Source: Candidatus Altarchaeales archaeon (GTDB lineage: Archaea > Altiarchaeota > Altiarchaeia > IMC4 > QMZM01). From it: DNA of 12,950 nucleotides. Positions 1 to 7,196 of this stretch are shown here, in pieces. The notes beneath the pieces are model-generated. The model was given only the letters and a program-made list of their open reading frames with translations. It was not told the DNA's origin and searched no databases. Each line of letters starts with the position of its first letter. Within the stretch, counting starts at the first letter, position 1. Location of the stretch: NCBI GenBank assembly GCA_003663115.1, contig QMZJ01000018.1, positions 1-12,950 on the forward strand, given 5' to 3'. Position numbers and translations under genes: made by a program.

Positions 1-5
1 ATCAT

Positions 6-69
6 ATACATTTTATATATGTATTATACCTATATTACATATACTATTTATTGATATTATTGATATCAA
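6..69 (+). promoter_or_regulatory. Promoter and candidate operator of the toxin-antitoxin operon
   Basis: This very AT-rich leader holds a TATA-like TTTATATA at 12-19, flanked by the inverted arms ATACAT (6-11) and ATGTAT (19-24). Just before the start codon lies a perfect 10-bp palindrome, TTGATATCAA (60-69), with another copy of the half TTGATAT at 51-57. Ribbon-helix-helix antitoxins are known to bind such short inverted repeats and repress their own operon, so autoregulation by the downstream gene product is a reasonable inference. A second TATA-like element around 45-50 would give a leaderless message. Confidence 0.45.
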
Positions 70-70
70 A

Positions 71-400
71 ATGTCCGATGGAATCTACCTAAAACTTCCG
101 GAGATGTTAAAAAAAGAGGTCGATCTTTACGTGAAGAGCGGGTATTTCGAAAATAGAAGTGAACTAATACGAGAAGCAATCAGGGAATTCTTAGAGAAGC
201 TTAAGCATAGCGGAATGAATGTTGCAATAGAGCTATACCGTAAGGGGGATATCTCCTTAGGGAGAGCTGCAGAGATCTCAGGGGTGGGTTATGAGCGAAT
301 GAAAGAGATCTTGGTGGAGAGGGGGATTCCCATAAGAAGAGGTCCTCGAGACATAGATGAATTGAATAAAGAGTATAAGCTCGCAAGGGAGCTACTATGA
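71..400 (+). CDS. RHH-UPF0175 antitoxin-like protein
   Basis: The 109-residue protein has two parts. Residues 4-44 have the ribbon-helix-helix pattern: a short beta strand (IYLKLP), then two helices with FENRSELIREAIREFL, the usual dimeric DNA-binding fold of antitoxins. Residues 50-92 match the UPF0175 helix-turn-helix type (AIELYRKGDISLGRAAEISG, ending near GIPIRRG). UPF0175 proteins are commonly encoded just upstream of DUF3368 PIN toxins, and that is the arrangement here: the stop codon overlaps the next start codon in an ATGA. The likely role is to neutralise the toxin and repress the operon through the upstream palindromes. The family call rests on recognising the sequence pattern; the pairing supports it. 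Confidence 0.8.
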   Translation: MSDGIYLKLPEMLKKEVDLYVKSGYFENRSELIREAIREFLEKLKHSGMNVAIELYRKGDISLGRAAEISGVGYERMKEILVERGIPIRRGPRDIDELNKEYKLARELL

Positions 401-903
401 AAGACATAGTTCTGGATAATTCTGTTCTATCTGCCTTTACCAAAATCGGGAGGTTTGAGCTTCTCAGGGAAATATTAAAGGAGTGCAGGGTTTATATCGC
501 AGACACGGTATTCAGGGAGATCATATTTGAGGATGTGATAAATTCTGTGAGATTCGGAGAAGAGAAGTCAGGGAACAAGTGGATCATCGTTGAGAGGGTT
601 GATATTCACGACATAAAAGAACCGGGCATAGGTGATGGTGAGGCGGGAACGATCAAACTCGCACTCAAAAAACATGCAATTGCAGTTATTGATGACCTCG
701 ATGCCAGAAAATTTGCTACAAAACACAGAGTAAAAACTGTTGGAACATTGGCACTCCTAAAAAATTCCTATAAAAAAGGTATGATCTCAGGATCTGAATT
801 AATATCCATTCTACACGATCTAGAAACTAAAGACGCATTCAGGATGACACCAAAGCTAAAGGAATGGATCTTGGAGAATTATACCCTCCCTCGGTCCCTG
901 TAG
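397..903 (+). CDS. DUF3368 / PIN-domain toxin (VapC-like ribonuclease)
   Basis: The 168-residue protein has the acidic positions of a PIN nuclease: D7 in VLDNSVL, E41 in FREI, E82 in GDGEA, and D99/D100 followed by AR at 103-104, then GTLALL at 116-121. PIN toxins of this type are metal-dependent ribonucleases held inactive by their cognate antitoxin. The start is the ATG overlapping the antitoxin stop, which implies translational coupling, with GGGAG shortly upstream. The last 25 bp overlap the end of priL on the other strand, so the C-terminal few residues (around TLPRSL) are read antisense to PriL's tail. All expected acidic residues are present, so it looks intact. The RNA target cannot be told from sequence. 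Confidence 0.8.
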   Translation: MKDIVLDNSVLSAFTKIGRFELLREILKECRVYIADTVFREIIFEDVINSVRFGEEKSGNKWIIVERVDIHDIKEPGIGDGEAGTIKLALKKHAIAVIDDLDARKFATKHRVKTVGTLALLKNSYKKGMISGSELISILHDLETKDAFRMTPKLKEWILENYTLPRSL

Positions 904-1838
904 TACTGCAGCGGGTGCTTTACTCCGCATTCAGAGACACACAGGCCGTAAGATTTTATCTTCGCACAGGTCGGACAGGAGTATCTCGTCCCGCCTCTAT
1001 CCCCCGCCAGGAACTCTATCTGATACCTCGATTTTTCCTCGTTAAATTTAGGATATACTGAGAATATCTTCACCACATCATCCACCTTTAAACCGAGACC
1101 TATAAAAAACGTTCCGAGGATGAACATTCCATTATGCGATATATCCCCGGCTTCGAGGGAGTTCAGCAGTTTGGAGATGCATGGTGGCATGGCCCCTTTA
1201 TTGACCTCCTTGATCTTTATCTCTCTTGGAGCTTCAATGGTTACCGTCCTTAATCCCTTCGCCATTCTTCTAAAATTTTCGGGCACACCTTTTACGTCTA
1301 TGGGTTCCATGATCTTGAGCCTTATTGCCTCTCTGAGGAGTATTGGAACCTCATGTTTTTTTATCTCAACCATTCCGGAGCTCATTATCCTGTTTACGAG
1401 CCTCCACTCTGGACCAGCAAGATCTTTCGATAGCTTGAGGTAGTGGGCAAAATCCATTCTGTTTCCATCCAGCCTGAAGTTAATATCCTCTTTTATCACC
1501 CGTAGAACATGCTCTGATTCATTTCTCAGAAATTCGTATGCGTTTCTCGCCTCCGCCGTTGCATATCTGAAAATTACCCTCCCGTCAGCGATTAGATTCA
1601 CAAGTATCCTTGCTATCACATAACTGAGGATTGTCAATTCCCGGGAGATCCTATCTGATAAATCCGTCCTGATCCTCCCATTCAATGCATCCAGAACCCT
1701 CTGCCTCCCCATCTCTACTGCCGGGGAGTATACCGGATGATCTTCTATCTCCTCCAGTGTGAGATTCAGCGACGATACATAGTCTTTCGCTTCTCTGAGA
1801 AATGGGTATTTCGCGATCGTCTCCAGATCAACATTCAT
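879..1838 (-). CDS. priL: DNA primase large subunit PriL
   Basis: PriL is the non-catalytic subunit of archaeal primase; it partners PriS and helps initiate and hand off RNA primers at the replication fork. The 319-residue product has the helical N-terminal domain and the C-terminal iron-sulfur region: MPPC with C220, then CPTC (C288, C291), C300 in YGLC and C304 in the VSEC motif. Family members bind a [4Fe-4S] cluster with four cysteines; five are present here, so which four serve is not certain. The start ATG has a TATA-like element about 26 bases upstream, so the message may be leaderless. The 3' end overlaps the convergent toxin gene by 25 bp. PriS is not in the window. Confidence 0.9.
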   Translation of the reverse strand: MNVDLETIAKYPFLREAKDYVSSLNLTLEEIEDHPVYSPAVEMGRQRVLDALNGRIRTDLSDRISRELTILSYVIARILVNLIADGRVIFRYATAEARNAYEFLRNESEHVLRVIKEDINFRLDGNRMDFAHYLKLSKDLAGPEWRLVNRIMSSGMVEIKKHEVPILLREAIRLKIMEPIDVKGVPENFRRMAKGLRTVTIEAPREIKIKEVNKGAMPPCISKLLNSLEAGDISHNGMFILGTFFIGLGLKVDDVVKIFSVYPKFNEEKSRYQIEFLAGDRGGTRYSCPTCAKIKSYGLCVSECGVKHPLQYYRDRGRV

Positions 1839-1858
1839 ATATCAATTTATGCAGAAAA

Positions 1859-1868
1859 ACCTTAAATC
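1859..1868 (-). promoter_or_regulatory. Probable priL TATA region
   Basis: Read on the minus strand this is GGGATTTAAGG, a TATA-like TTTAA core whose centre is about 26 bases from the priL ATG. That spacing puts transcription start at or next to the start codon, the usual arrangement of a leaderless archaeal message. The element is weak compared with a consensus TATA box. Confidence 0.35.
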
Positions 1869-1946
1869 CCAATTTTTTAACATTCAAACCCATAATTAAT
1901 CTCATCAATCTTTGTCAAGCGTCAACAAATTCTCACGGTGAGCCAG

Positions 1947-2426
1947 ATGCATAAAAAGAAAAAGAGAAGGAAGAGGGGGAAAACCAAGAAGGAGCTGGAA
2001 GCCGAGCTGAGAGAAAAGGAGGAGGACATCCTGAGGCTGAGGGCCGATTTCGAGAATTACAGAAAGCAGCTGGACAGGGAAAAGGAGGAATTTGCAAGGA
2101 TGGCTAACGAGAAACTGATCACTCAGTTACTGGATGTGGTAGACAATTTTGAAAGGGCGATCCCAACGATAAAAGACGAGGAGACTATGAAAGGAATTAA
2201 GATGGTATACAGGCAATTCTATAAGATTCTCGAGGAAAATGGTCTCAAAAAAATCGATGCACTCGGGAAGAAATTCGACCCTTATTATCACGAGGTTCTG
2301 ATGCGGGAGGAATCGGATAAAGAAGACGGAACGATAATAGAGGAATTTCAACCTGGTTATATGCTTAAAGAAAAGGTAATAAGACACTCAAAGGTCAAGG
2401 TTGCGAAGAATATAAAAGATGAATGA
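1947..2426 (+). CDS. grpE: GrpE nucleotide exchange factor
   Basis: GrpE is the nucleotide exchange factor of DnaK: its dimer opens the ATPase domain to release ADP and so drives substrate release. The 159-residue protein has a very basic N-terminus (residues 1-15), a long coiled-coil helix (about 15-60), and the helix bundle and beta domain with the typical LLDVVDNFERAI (61-72), KKFDPYYHEV (108-117) and FQPGYMLKEKVIRHSKVKVA (134-153) signatures. An in-frame GTG lies at 1938, but the sequence GGTGA (1937-1941) is a good archaeal ribosome binding site five bases before the ATG at 1947, so I prefer the ATG. dnaK follows 105 bp downstream with its own likely promoter. Confidence 0.93.
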   Translation: MHKKKKRRKRGKTKKELEAELREKEEDILRLRADFENYRKQLDREKEEFARMANEKLITQLLDVVDNFERAIPTIKDEETMKGIKMVYRQFYKILEENGLKKIDALGKKFDPYYHEVLMREESDKEDGTIIEEFQPGYMLKEKVIRHSKVKVAKNIKDE

Positions 2427-2453
2427 TAAGACAAAATCATGCATGGATGGCAC

Positions 2454-2526
2454 ATGTATAACAATTAAATATCGCGAAATGTATAAATATGAACATAGAG
2501 GAGGAAATTCGGATTCAAAGGGAGGT
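2454..2526 (+). promoter_or_regulatory. dnaK promoter region and strong ribosome binding site
   Basis: The sequence CGAAAT (2475-2480) directly before TATAAATA (2482-2489) fits an archaeal BRE plus TATA box. It predicts a transcription start near 2508-2512 and a leader of about 20 bases ending in the ribosome binding site GGGAGGT (2520-2526), five bases before the dnaK ATG. ATGTATAA occurs twice in the same orientation, at 2454-2461 and 2479-2486, 25 bp apart; whether the upstream copy is a second promoter or a regulator site is unknown. Confidence 0.5.
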
Positions 2527-2531
2527 AAAAA

Positions 2532-4412
2532 ATGGCAGAAGAAAAAAAGGTTAAAAAGGAAAAAATAATCGGGATTGATCTTGGAACGAGTAATTCACAG
2601 GCGGCCGTAATGCTCGGGGGGAAACCCACGATAATTCCATCCGCCGAAGGAGCTACATATGCGGGTAAGATGTTCCCCTCATGTGTTGCGTTTACGAAGG
2701 ATGGTCAGATGCTCGTTGGAGAACCGGCAAGGAGACAGGCAGTTTCAAACCCGGAGGGAACTATAATGGGAGTCAAGAGAAAGATGGGTACGAACTATAA
2801 ATACAAGATCTATGGAAAGGAATATACACCACAGGAGATATCATCCTATATCCTACGAAAGATCAAAACGGATGCAGAATCCTTTCTCGGAGAGCCAGTC
2901 AAGAAAGCAGTAATTACCGTCCCGGCATATTTCGATGACAATCAGAGAACCGCAACCAAGGATGCGGGGACCATAGCCGGGTTGGACGTCGTCAGAATTA
3001 TTAATGAACCAACCGCCGCTTCCCTGGCCTATGGAATCGACAGGTCCGAGAAGGAACACAATATAATGGTATTTGATTTCGGTGCAGGAACCCTTGATGT
3101 AACGATAATGGAGTTCGGAGACGGTGTGTTTGAGGTCCTGTCCACCTCTGGGGATACCCAGCTGGGTGGGAGAGATATGGATGATGCCATAGTTAACTAC
3201 CTAGTTGATGAATTTAAGAAGGACACGGGTATCGATCTAAGGAAGGATAAAACGGCCATGGAGAGAATAAGGGAAGCGGCAGAGAGGGCAAAGATCGAGC
3301 TCTCAACCGTACTGGAAACGGAGATAAATCTGCCCTATATAACCGCGGATCAAACTGGACCCAAGCATCTGACGAGAAAGATAAAGAGGGCCGAACTGGA
3401 GAGATTGGTGGCGCCAATAGTGGAGAAATGCAGGAAACCGATGGAGCAGGCAATTAAGGACGCAAAACTCAAACCGGAGGATATAACCAAGATAATCCTC
3501 GTGGGTGGTCCAACGAGAATGCCGATAGTCCGTAAATTTGTCGAGGATTTCGTGGGTAAAAAGGCCGAAAGGGGGGTTGATCCCATGGAATGCGTTGCAA
3601 TGGGCGCCGCCATACAGGGCGGTGTTTTAGCTGGAGAGGTCAAGGACATAGTCTTGCTGGATGTAACCCCACTAACCCTCGGGATCGAAACCCTCGGGGG
3701 GGTCGTTACACCCTTGATAAAGAGGAATACAACGATCCCGGTAAAGAAGAGTCAGATATTTACTACAGCTGCCGATTTCCAGACGGCGGTTACAATACAT
3801 GTCGTTCAGGGGGAAAGACCAATGGCTGCAGACAACACCAGTCTCGGACAATTCAATCTTGTTGGGATCCCGCCGGCCCCACGGGGGGTTCCACAGATCG
3901 AGGTAACCTTTGATATAGACGCTAACGGCATTTTAAATGTTTCCGCCAAGGATCTGGGGACCGGAAAGGAGCAGAAGATAACGATTACTGCGTCTACAAA
4001 ATTGTCGAAGGAGAAGATTGACGAGATGATAAAGGAGGCGGAAAAGTACGCGGAGGAAGACAGGAGAAGAAAGGAGGAGGTAGAGATAAGAAACAATGCG
4101 GACTCATTGATCTATGCAACAGAAAAAACCCTGAGCGATTTTGGAGATAAGATAGGCAAGGAGCAGAAGGAGGAGATAGATAAGGCAAAGAAGGCACTAA
4201 ATGAGGCTCTTAAAGGAAAGGACATAGAGGAGATCAAGAAAAAGATGGATGAATTGAGCAAGGCCGTCCAGAAGGTTGGAGCTACGATCTATCAACAGGC
4301 ACAGGCCGCGCAGGCTGGGGGAGCGGAGAAAAAGGAGGAGAAAAAGGAGGAGAAGGAAGAGGGCGAGGTAGTGGATGCTGAGTATAAAGTAGAGGAAGAC
4401 GAGAAGAAATAA
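2532..4412 (+). CDS. dnaK: Molecular chaperone DnaK (Hsp70)
   Basis: DnaK is the ATP-dependent chaperone that binds unfolded segments, working with GrpE and DnaJ encoded nearby. The 626-residue protein shows the ATPase motifs IGIDLGTSNS (13-22), the catalytic lysine in GVKRKMG (K82), IINEPTAASLAYG (156-168), DFGAGTLDV (182-190) and ILVGGPTRMPIVR (322-334). The linker DIVLLDVTPLTLGIETLGG (372-390) leads into the substrate domain and the helical lid. The C-terminus is acidic (EEGEVVDAEYKVEEDEKK), like the EEVD-type tails of DnaK proteins. The roughly 25-residue N-terminal insertion of Proteobacterial DnaK is missing, as in Gram-positive and archaeal forms. Archaeal DnaK genes are generally thought to derive from bacteria. 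The methyltransferase gene begins immediately after the TAA. Confidence 0.97.
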   Translation: MAEEKKVKKEKIIGIDLGTSNSQAAVMLGGKPTIIPSAEGATYAGKMFPSCVAFTKDGQMLVGEPARRQAVSNPEGTIMGVKRKMGTNYKYKIYGKEYTPQEISSYILRKIKTDAESFLGEPVKKAVITVPAYFDDNQRTATKDAGTIAGLDVVRIINEPTAASLAYGIDRSEKEHNIMVFDFGAGTLDVTIMEFGDGVFEVLSTSGDTQLGGRDMDDAIVNYLVDEFKKDTGIDLRKDKTAMERIREAAERAKIELSTVLETEINLPYITADQTGPKHLTRKIKRAELERLVAPIVEKCRKPMEQAIKDAKLKPEDITKIILVGGPTRMPIVRKFVEDFVGKKAERGVDPMECVAMGAAIQGGVLAGEVKDIVLLDVTPLTLGIETLGGVVTPLIKRNTTIPVKKSQIFTTAADFQTAVTIHVVQGERPMAADNTSLGQFNLVGIPPAPRGVPQIEVTFDIDANGILNVSAKDLGTGKEQKITITASTKLSKEKIDEMIKEAEKYAEEDRRRKEEVEIRNNADSLIYATEKTLSDFGDKIGKEQKEEIDKAKKALNEALKGKDIEEIKKKMDELSKAVQKVGATIYQQAQAAQAGGAEKKEEKKEEKEEGEVVDAEYKVEEDEKK

Positions 4413-5663
4413 ATGAAAGGGGATCTATTTGCGCTGTCTGTCGCCAAGGATGGCGAATATTCTAATCTATTAATAAAGAGACCAGAGTACAGAGAGCTCG
4501 TAACCTTTGCCAAGTGCAAGAGGGAGCCCATATACAACTGGTTCTATTACAAGGAGGGCTATTCTGGAGAGCTGGTATGGAATCTATTGAGGGAATTGAA
4601 TATAGAAAAAAATTCCACAGTTCTGGATCCATTCTGCGGTACCGGGAATACACTTCTGGCGTGCAAGCAGGTGGGCTACAATGCAATCGGTTTCGATATC
4701 CTCCCACTGAGCGTTTTCGTGTCCAATACAAAGCTACAGGAGGGCTATGATCTGGAGCTTCTCCACGAAAAGATAAGAGAGATAACGAGGTTAAAATTTG
4801 GAGAAACCCGATTAAAGTGGCCCGACCTTAAATTTATCGACATCAGAAAATCGTTTTCGAGGTATGCGAGAAAGGACATCCTGTTCTTTAAGGAAAGGAT
4901 TATGGAGATCGAGGACGAAAAGATAAGGAATTTTATGCTCCTCTCCCTCCTGAGCATCGTAATCCCGTCATCCAATATAAAGAGGGATGGGGGCGTCCTT
5001 AAAATAGTTAAAAAGAGACATCTCCCTCCGGTGAGACACCTATTCAAGAACAAATTGAAGAGGATGTATAGGGACCTGAAAAGGGCGAGGCCCTTCCCAA
5101 GGGGAACAGTTGCGGAGGCAAGGCTCGGCGACGCTCGTTCATTACCCCTAAGACCAGAATCTGTAGATGCCTGTATTACCTCCCCGCCCTATCTGAACTG
5201 GGTCGATTATACCAAGGTCTATGGGCTTGAATTGGCCCTCTTGGTGGGCCCGGAAGAAATAGAGGTGCTGAGAAAGAGATCGATAAGGTCACACGTTGGT
5301 GCGGAGTGTAGACGGAGGATTGGATTGAGGTCAAAAAGAATGGAAGAGATTCTGGATAAGATATCCGAGAAACCGGGATTCGTAAAACACCCACAGGTCG
5401 TGGAGGGCTACTTTGACGACATGTACATGTCCATGAGGTCAATACATAGATCGTTAAAGGAGGGGGGAAAAGTAGCTCTGGTCGTCGGTAACGTCTGTCT
5501 GCCGAGTATTACCATAGATACGGATCTAATTCTCGCAGAATTGGCTGAGGATATCGGATTTAGGGTTAAGGAGATACTGGTTGCAAATGCACGATGGTGC
5601 GATGTTTACGGCATACGGAAAGAAAGACCGGTAAGGGAAAGCATTCTTATAATGGAGAAATAA
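4413..5663 (+). CDS. Orphan SAM-dependent methyltransferase, probably a DNA amino-methyltransferase type
   Basis: The 416-residue protein has an N-terminal SAM-binding motif DPFCGTGNT (72-80), followed by NAIGFDILPLSVF (90-102), and a C-terminal catalytic motif SPPY (257-260) in TSPPYLNWVDYTKVYGLEL. The order motif I then SPPY, with about 175 residues between, including GDARSLPL (239-246), is that of amino-group methyltransferases acting on DNA or tRNA. There is no THUMP domain, which argues against the tRNA G10 enzyme. It lies between dnaK and dnaJ, its ATG touching the dnaK stop (TAAATG), so it is probably co-transcribed and translationally coupled. No restriction endonuclease is next to it. 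The target base and substrate are not deducible here; an RNA or protein substrate remains possible. Confidence 0.75.
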   Translation: MKGDLFALSVAKDGEYSNLLIKRPEYRELVTFAKCKREPIYNWFYYKEGYSGELVWNLLRELNIEKNSTVLDPFCGTGNTLLACKQVGYNAIGFDILPLSVFVSNTKLQEGYDLELLHEKIREITRLKFGETRLKWPDLKFIDIRKSFSRYARKDILFFKERIMEIEDEKIRNFMLLSLLSIVIPSSNIKRDGGVLKIVKKRHLPPVRHLFKNKLKRMYRDLKRARPFPRGTVAEARLGDARSLPLRPESVDACITSPPYLNWVDYTKVYGLELALLVGPEEIEVLRKRSIRSHVGAECRRRIGLRSKRMEEILDKISEKPGFVKHPQVVEGYFDDMYMSMRSIHRSLKEGGKVALVVGNVCLPSITIDTDLILAELAEDIGFRVKEILVANARWCDVYGIRKERPVRESILIMEK

Positions 5664-5675
5664 TGAATCTTATAC

Positions 5676-5702
5676 ACCTGCTAAAACTAAAGGGCAGCAG
5701 GT
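5676..5702 (+). other. Hairpin between methyltransferase and dnaJ
   Basis: ACCTGCT (5676-5682) and AGCAGGT (5696-5702) are perfectly complementary and enclose a 13-base loop. It sits 13 bases after the methyltransferase stop and 54 bases before the preferred dnaJ start. It could end or attenuate the dnaK-methyltransferase message, but no long T-tract follows, so function is uncertain. Confidence 0.35.
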
Positions 5703-5756
5703 CCAGGATATTTTGCACTAAATTTAATGAAGGAATACCAAAGATTAATTTCTAAA

Positions 5757-6911
5757 ATGACGAAGCGCGATTACTATGAGGTTCTTGGCGTTAGAAGAGA
5801 TGCAACGGAGCAGGAGATAAAGAGGGCTTATAGAAGGCTGGCAAAGAAGTATCATCCAGACGTAAACAAAGCTCCGGATGCGGAGGAGAAATTCAGGGAG
5901 ATCTCCGAGGCATACGAGGTTCTGATAGATCCGGAAAAGAGGGCAAATTATGACCGCTTCGGTCACGCGGGAACAGAAAGCATTTTTGGGAAGGGTGGAT
6001 TTACGTGGTCCGATTTCACCCACTTTTCGGATATAGAGGATCTATTCGATAGAGACTTCTTCGGCAGGGACATCTTCGATGTATTCTTCAGGGGCTTTAG
6101 GGGAGAACCCCGGAGGGGACCGGTTAAGGGCAACGATCTGAGGTATGACCTGGAGATAAGCCTTGAGGACGCCGCATTTGGCCTGAATACAGAACTCCGC
6201 ATACCGAGGACAGAGAAGTGTCCAACCTGTAATGGAACCGGGGCGAGATCACCAGCGGATATAAAGACGTGCCCCCGATGCAATGGAACGGGTCAGGAAA
6301 AACGCGAGAGAAGAACACCATTCGGACAATTTGTCAGTATAACGACGTGCAGCAGATGTCATGGCGAGGGTAAAATAATTGAAAGACCCTGTCCGGAATG
6401 TAATGGAACCGGAAGGATAAGACGCATGAGAAAAATCTCCGTTAAAATACCCCCCGGCGTAGATACGGGGTCGCGCCTGAGGATCGCCAATGAAGGCGAT
6501 GCTGGCGTTGGGGGGGGTCCCCCGGGTGATCTCTATGTTATTATTCACGTTCTACCCCATGAATTCTTCCGGAGGGAAGGAGATGATCTATATTGTGAGA
6601 TTCCAATAACATTTTCTCAGGCAGCACTGGGAGCGGAGATAGAGGTCCCCACACTTAGGTCAAAGGCGAAGATAAAGATCCCTCCAGGAACACAAACCGG
6701 TACGATATTCAGGTTAAAGGGAGAAGGCATTCCGAGGCTTCGTGGTGGCGGTAGGGGAGATCAGAATGTGAAGGTAAGGGTGGTGACGCCAAAAAAATTG
6801 AACAAGAGGCAGAGAGAGCTGTTTGAAGAGCTCTCGAAGATCGAGAAGATGAAGGAGGGCGAGGACTTTATCGGCAGGTTTAAGAACAGTGTCGGTAGCA
6901 TGTTTCGCTGA
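5757..6911 (+). CDS. dnaJ: Molecular chaperone DnaJ (Hsp40)
   Basis: DnaJ stimulates the DnaK ATPase and delivers unfolded substrates. The 384-residue protein has a J domain (residues 3-70) with HPD at 33-35, a short G/F-rich stretch (about 69-115), four zinc-binding CxxCxGxG repeats (155-162, 172-179, 198-205, 212-219), and the two beta-barrel C-terminal domains, with PPGVDTGSRLR and PPGTQTGTIFRLKGEG. This is a full type I DnaJ. An in-frame ATG also exists at 5727, but family members start with a few residues before RDYYEVLGV, so the ATG at 5757 (MTKRDYYEVLG) is preferred. No good ribosome binding site is seen; AAATTTAATG at 5720-5729 could be a TATA-like element for a near-leaderless message. 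Confidence 0.95.
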   Translation: MTKRDYYEVLGVRRDATEQEIKRAYRRLAKKYHPDVNKAPDAEEKFREISEAYEVLIDPEKRANYDRFGHAGTESIFGKGGFTWSDFTHFSDIEDLFDRDFFGRDIFDVFFRGFRGEPRRGPVKGNDLRYDLEISLEDAAFGLNTELRIPRTEKCPTCNGTGARSPADIKTCPRCNGTGQEKRERRTPFGQFVSITTCSRCHGEGKIIERPCPECNGTGRIRRMRKISVKIPPGVDTGSRLRIANEGDAGVGGGPPGDLYVIIHVLPHEFFRREGDDLYCEIPITFSQAALGAEIEVPTLRSKAKIKIPPGTQTGTIFRLKGEGIPRLRGGGRGDQNVKVRVVTPKKLNKRQRELFEELSKIEKMKEGEDFIGRFKNSVGSMFR

Positions 6912-6919
6912 AAATCAAA

Positions 6920-6927
6920 TTTTTATA
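6920..6927 (+). promoter_or_regulatory. TATA box for the small membrane protein operon
   Basis: TTTTTATA is centred about 28 bases before the ATG at 6952, the spacing expected for a leaderless archaeal message. The T-run could also serve as the terminator of dnaJ, whose stop is nine bases earlier. Confidence 0.5.
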
Positions 6928-6951
6928 GGAACAATCAAATAAATAAGCAGA

Positions 6952-7143
6952 ATGTATTCCAAAAAAGAGAAAAAGGAAAGCGCACTGATAAAGTACGCAA
7001 AGCATATCGGCATATCCGCAGTTGTGATAGGGGCACTAATAGCGATAATAATCATCATCATCCTGTGGTGGTTTTATGGGTACAAATATATTATCATCTC
7101 TGGGGGAGAAACGGCCTTAGAGGCATTGAACTCTACCCTTTAG
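6952..7143 (+). CDS. Small single-span membrane protein, function unknown
   Basis: The 63-residue product has a lysine-rich N-terminus (YSKKEKKESALIKYAKH), one very hydrophobic helix at about 20-42 with a run of isoleucines and WW, then a short tail (YKYIIISGGETALEALNSTL). It is not Sec61-beta, whose usual proline- and serine-rich N-terminus is absent. Support for it being a real gene comes from a well-placed TATA box upstream, a sensible charge-then-hydrophobic pattern, and the 53-bp gap to the lipid-synthesis gene, with which it may share a transcript. I do not recognise the family. Confidence 0.6.
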   Translation: MYSKKEKKESALIKYAKHIGISAVVIGALIAIIIIIILWWFYGYKYIIISGGETALEALNSTL

Positions 7144-7196
7144 CTTTAATCTTCTCCATCAGATCCTTTAGAAATCAACGTAACATAAATAATAGG

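Noticed and set aside
3214..4197. Several minus-strand open frames inside dnaK.
   Set aside because: They are antisense shadows of a highly conserved gene with no start signals of their own.
4413..5663. tRNA guanine-N2 (G10) methyltransferase.
   Set aside because: No THUMP domain precedes the SAM-binding motif, which begins by residue 72, and the SPPY context looks more like DNA amino-methyltransferases.
7065..7196. Extended N-terminus for the CDP-alcohol phosphotransferase.
   Set aside because: These codons are a shifted reading of the small membrane gene, and the family normally starts near MLRSKFD.
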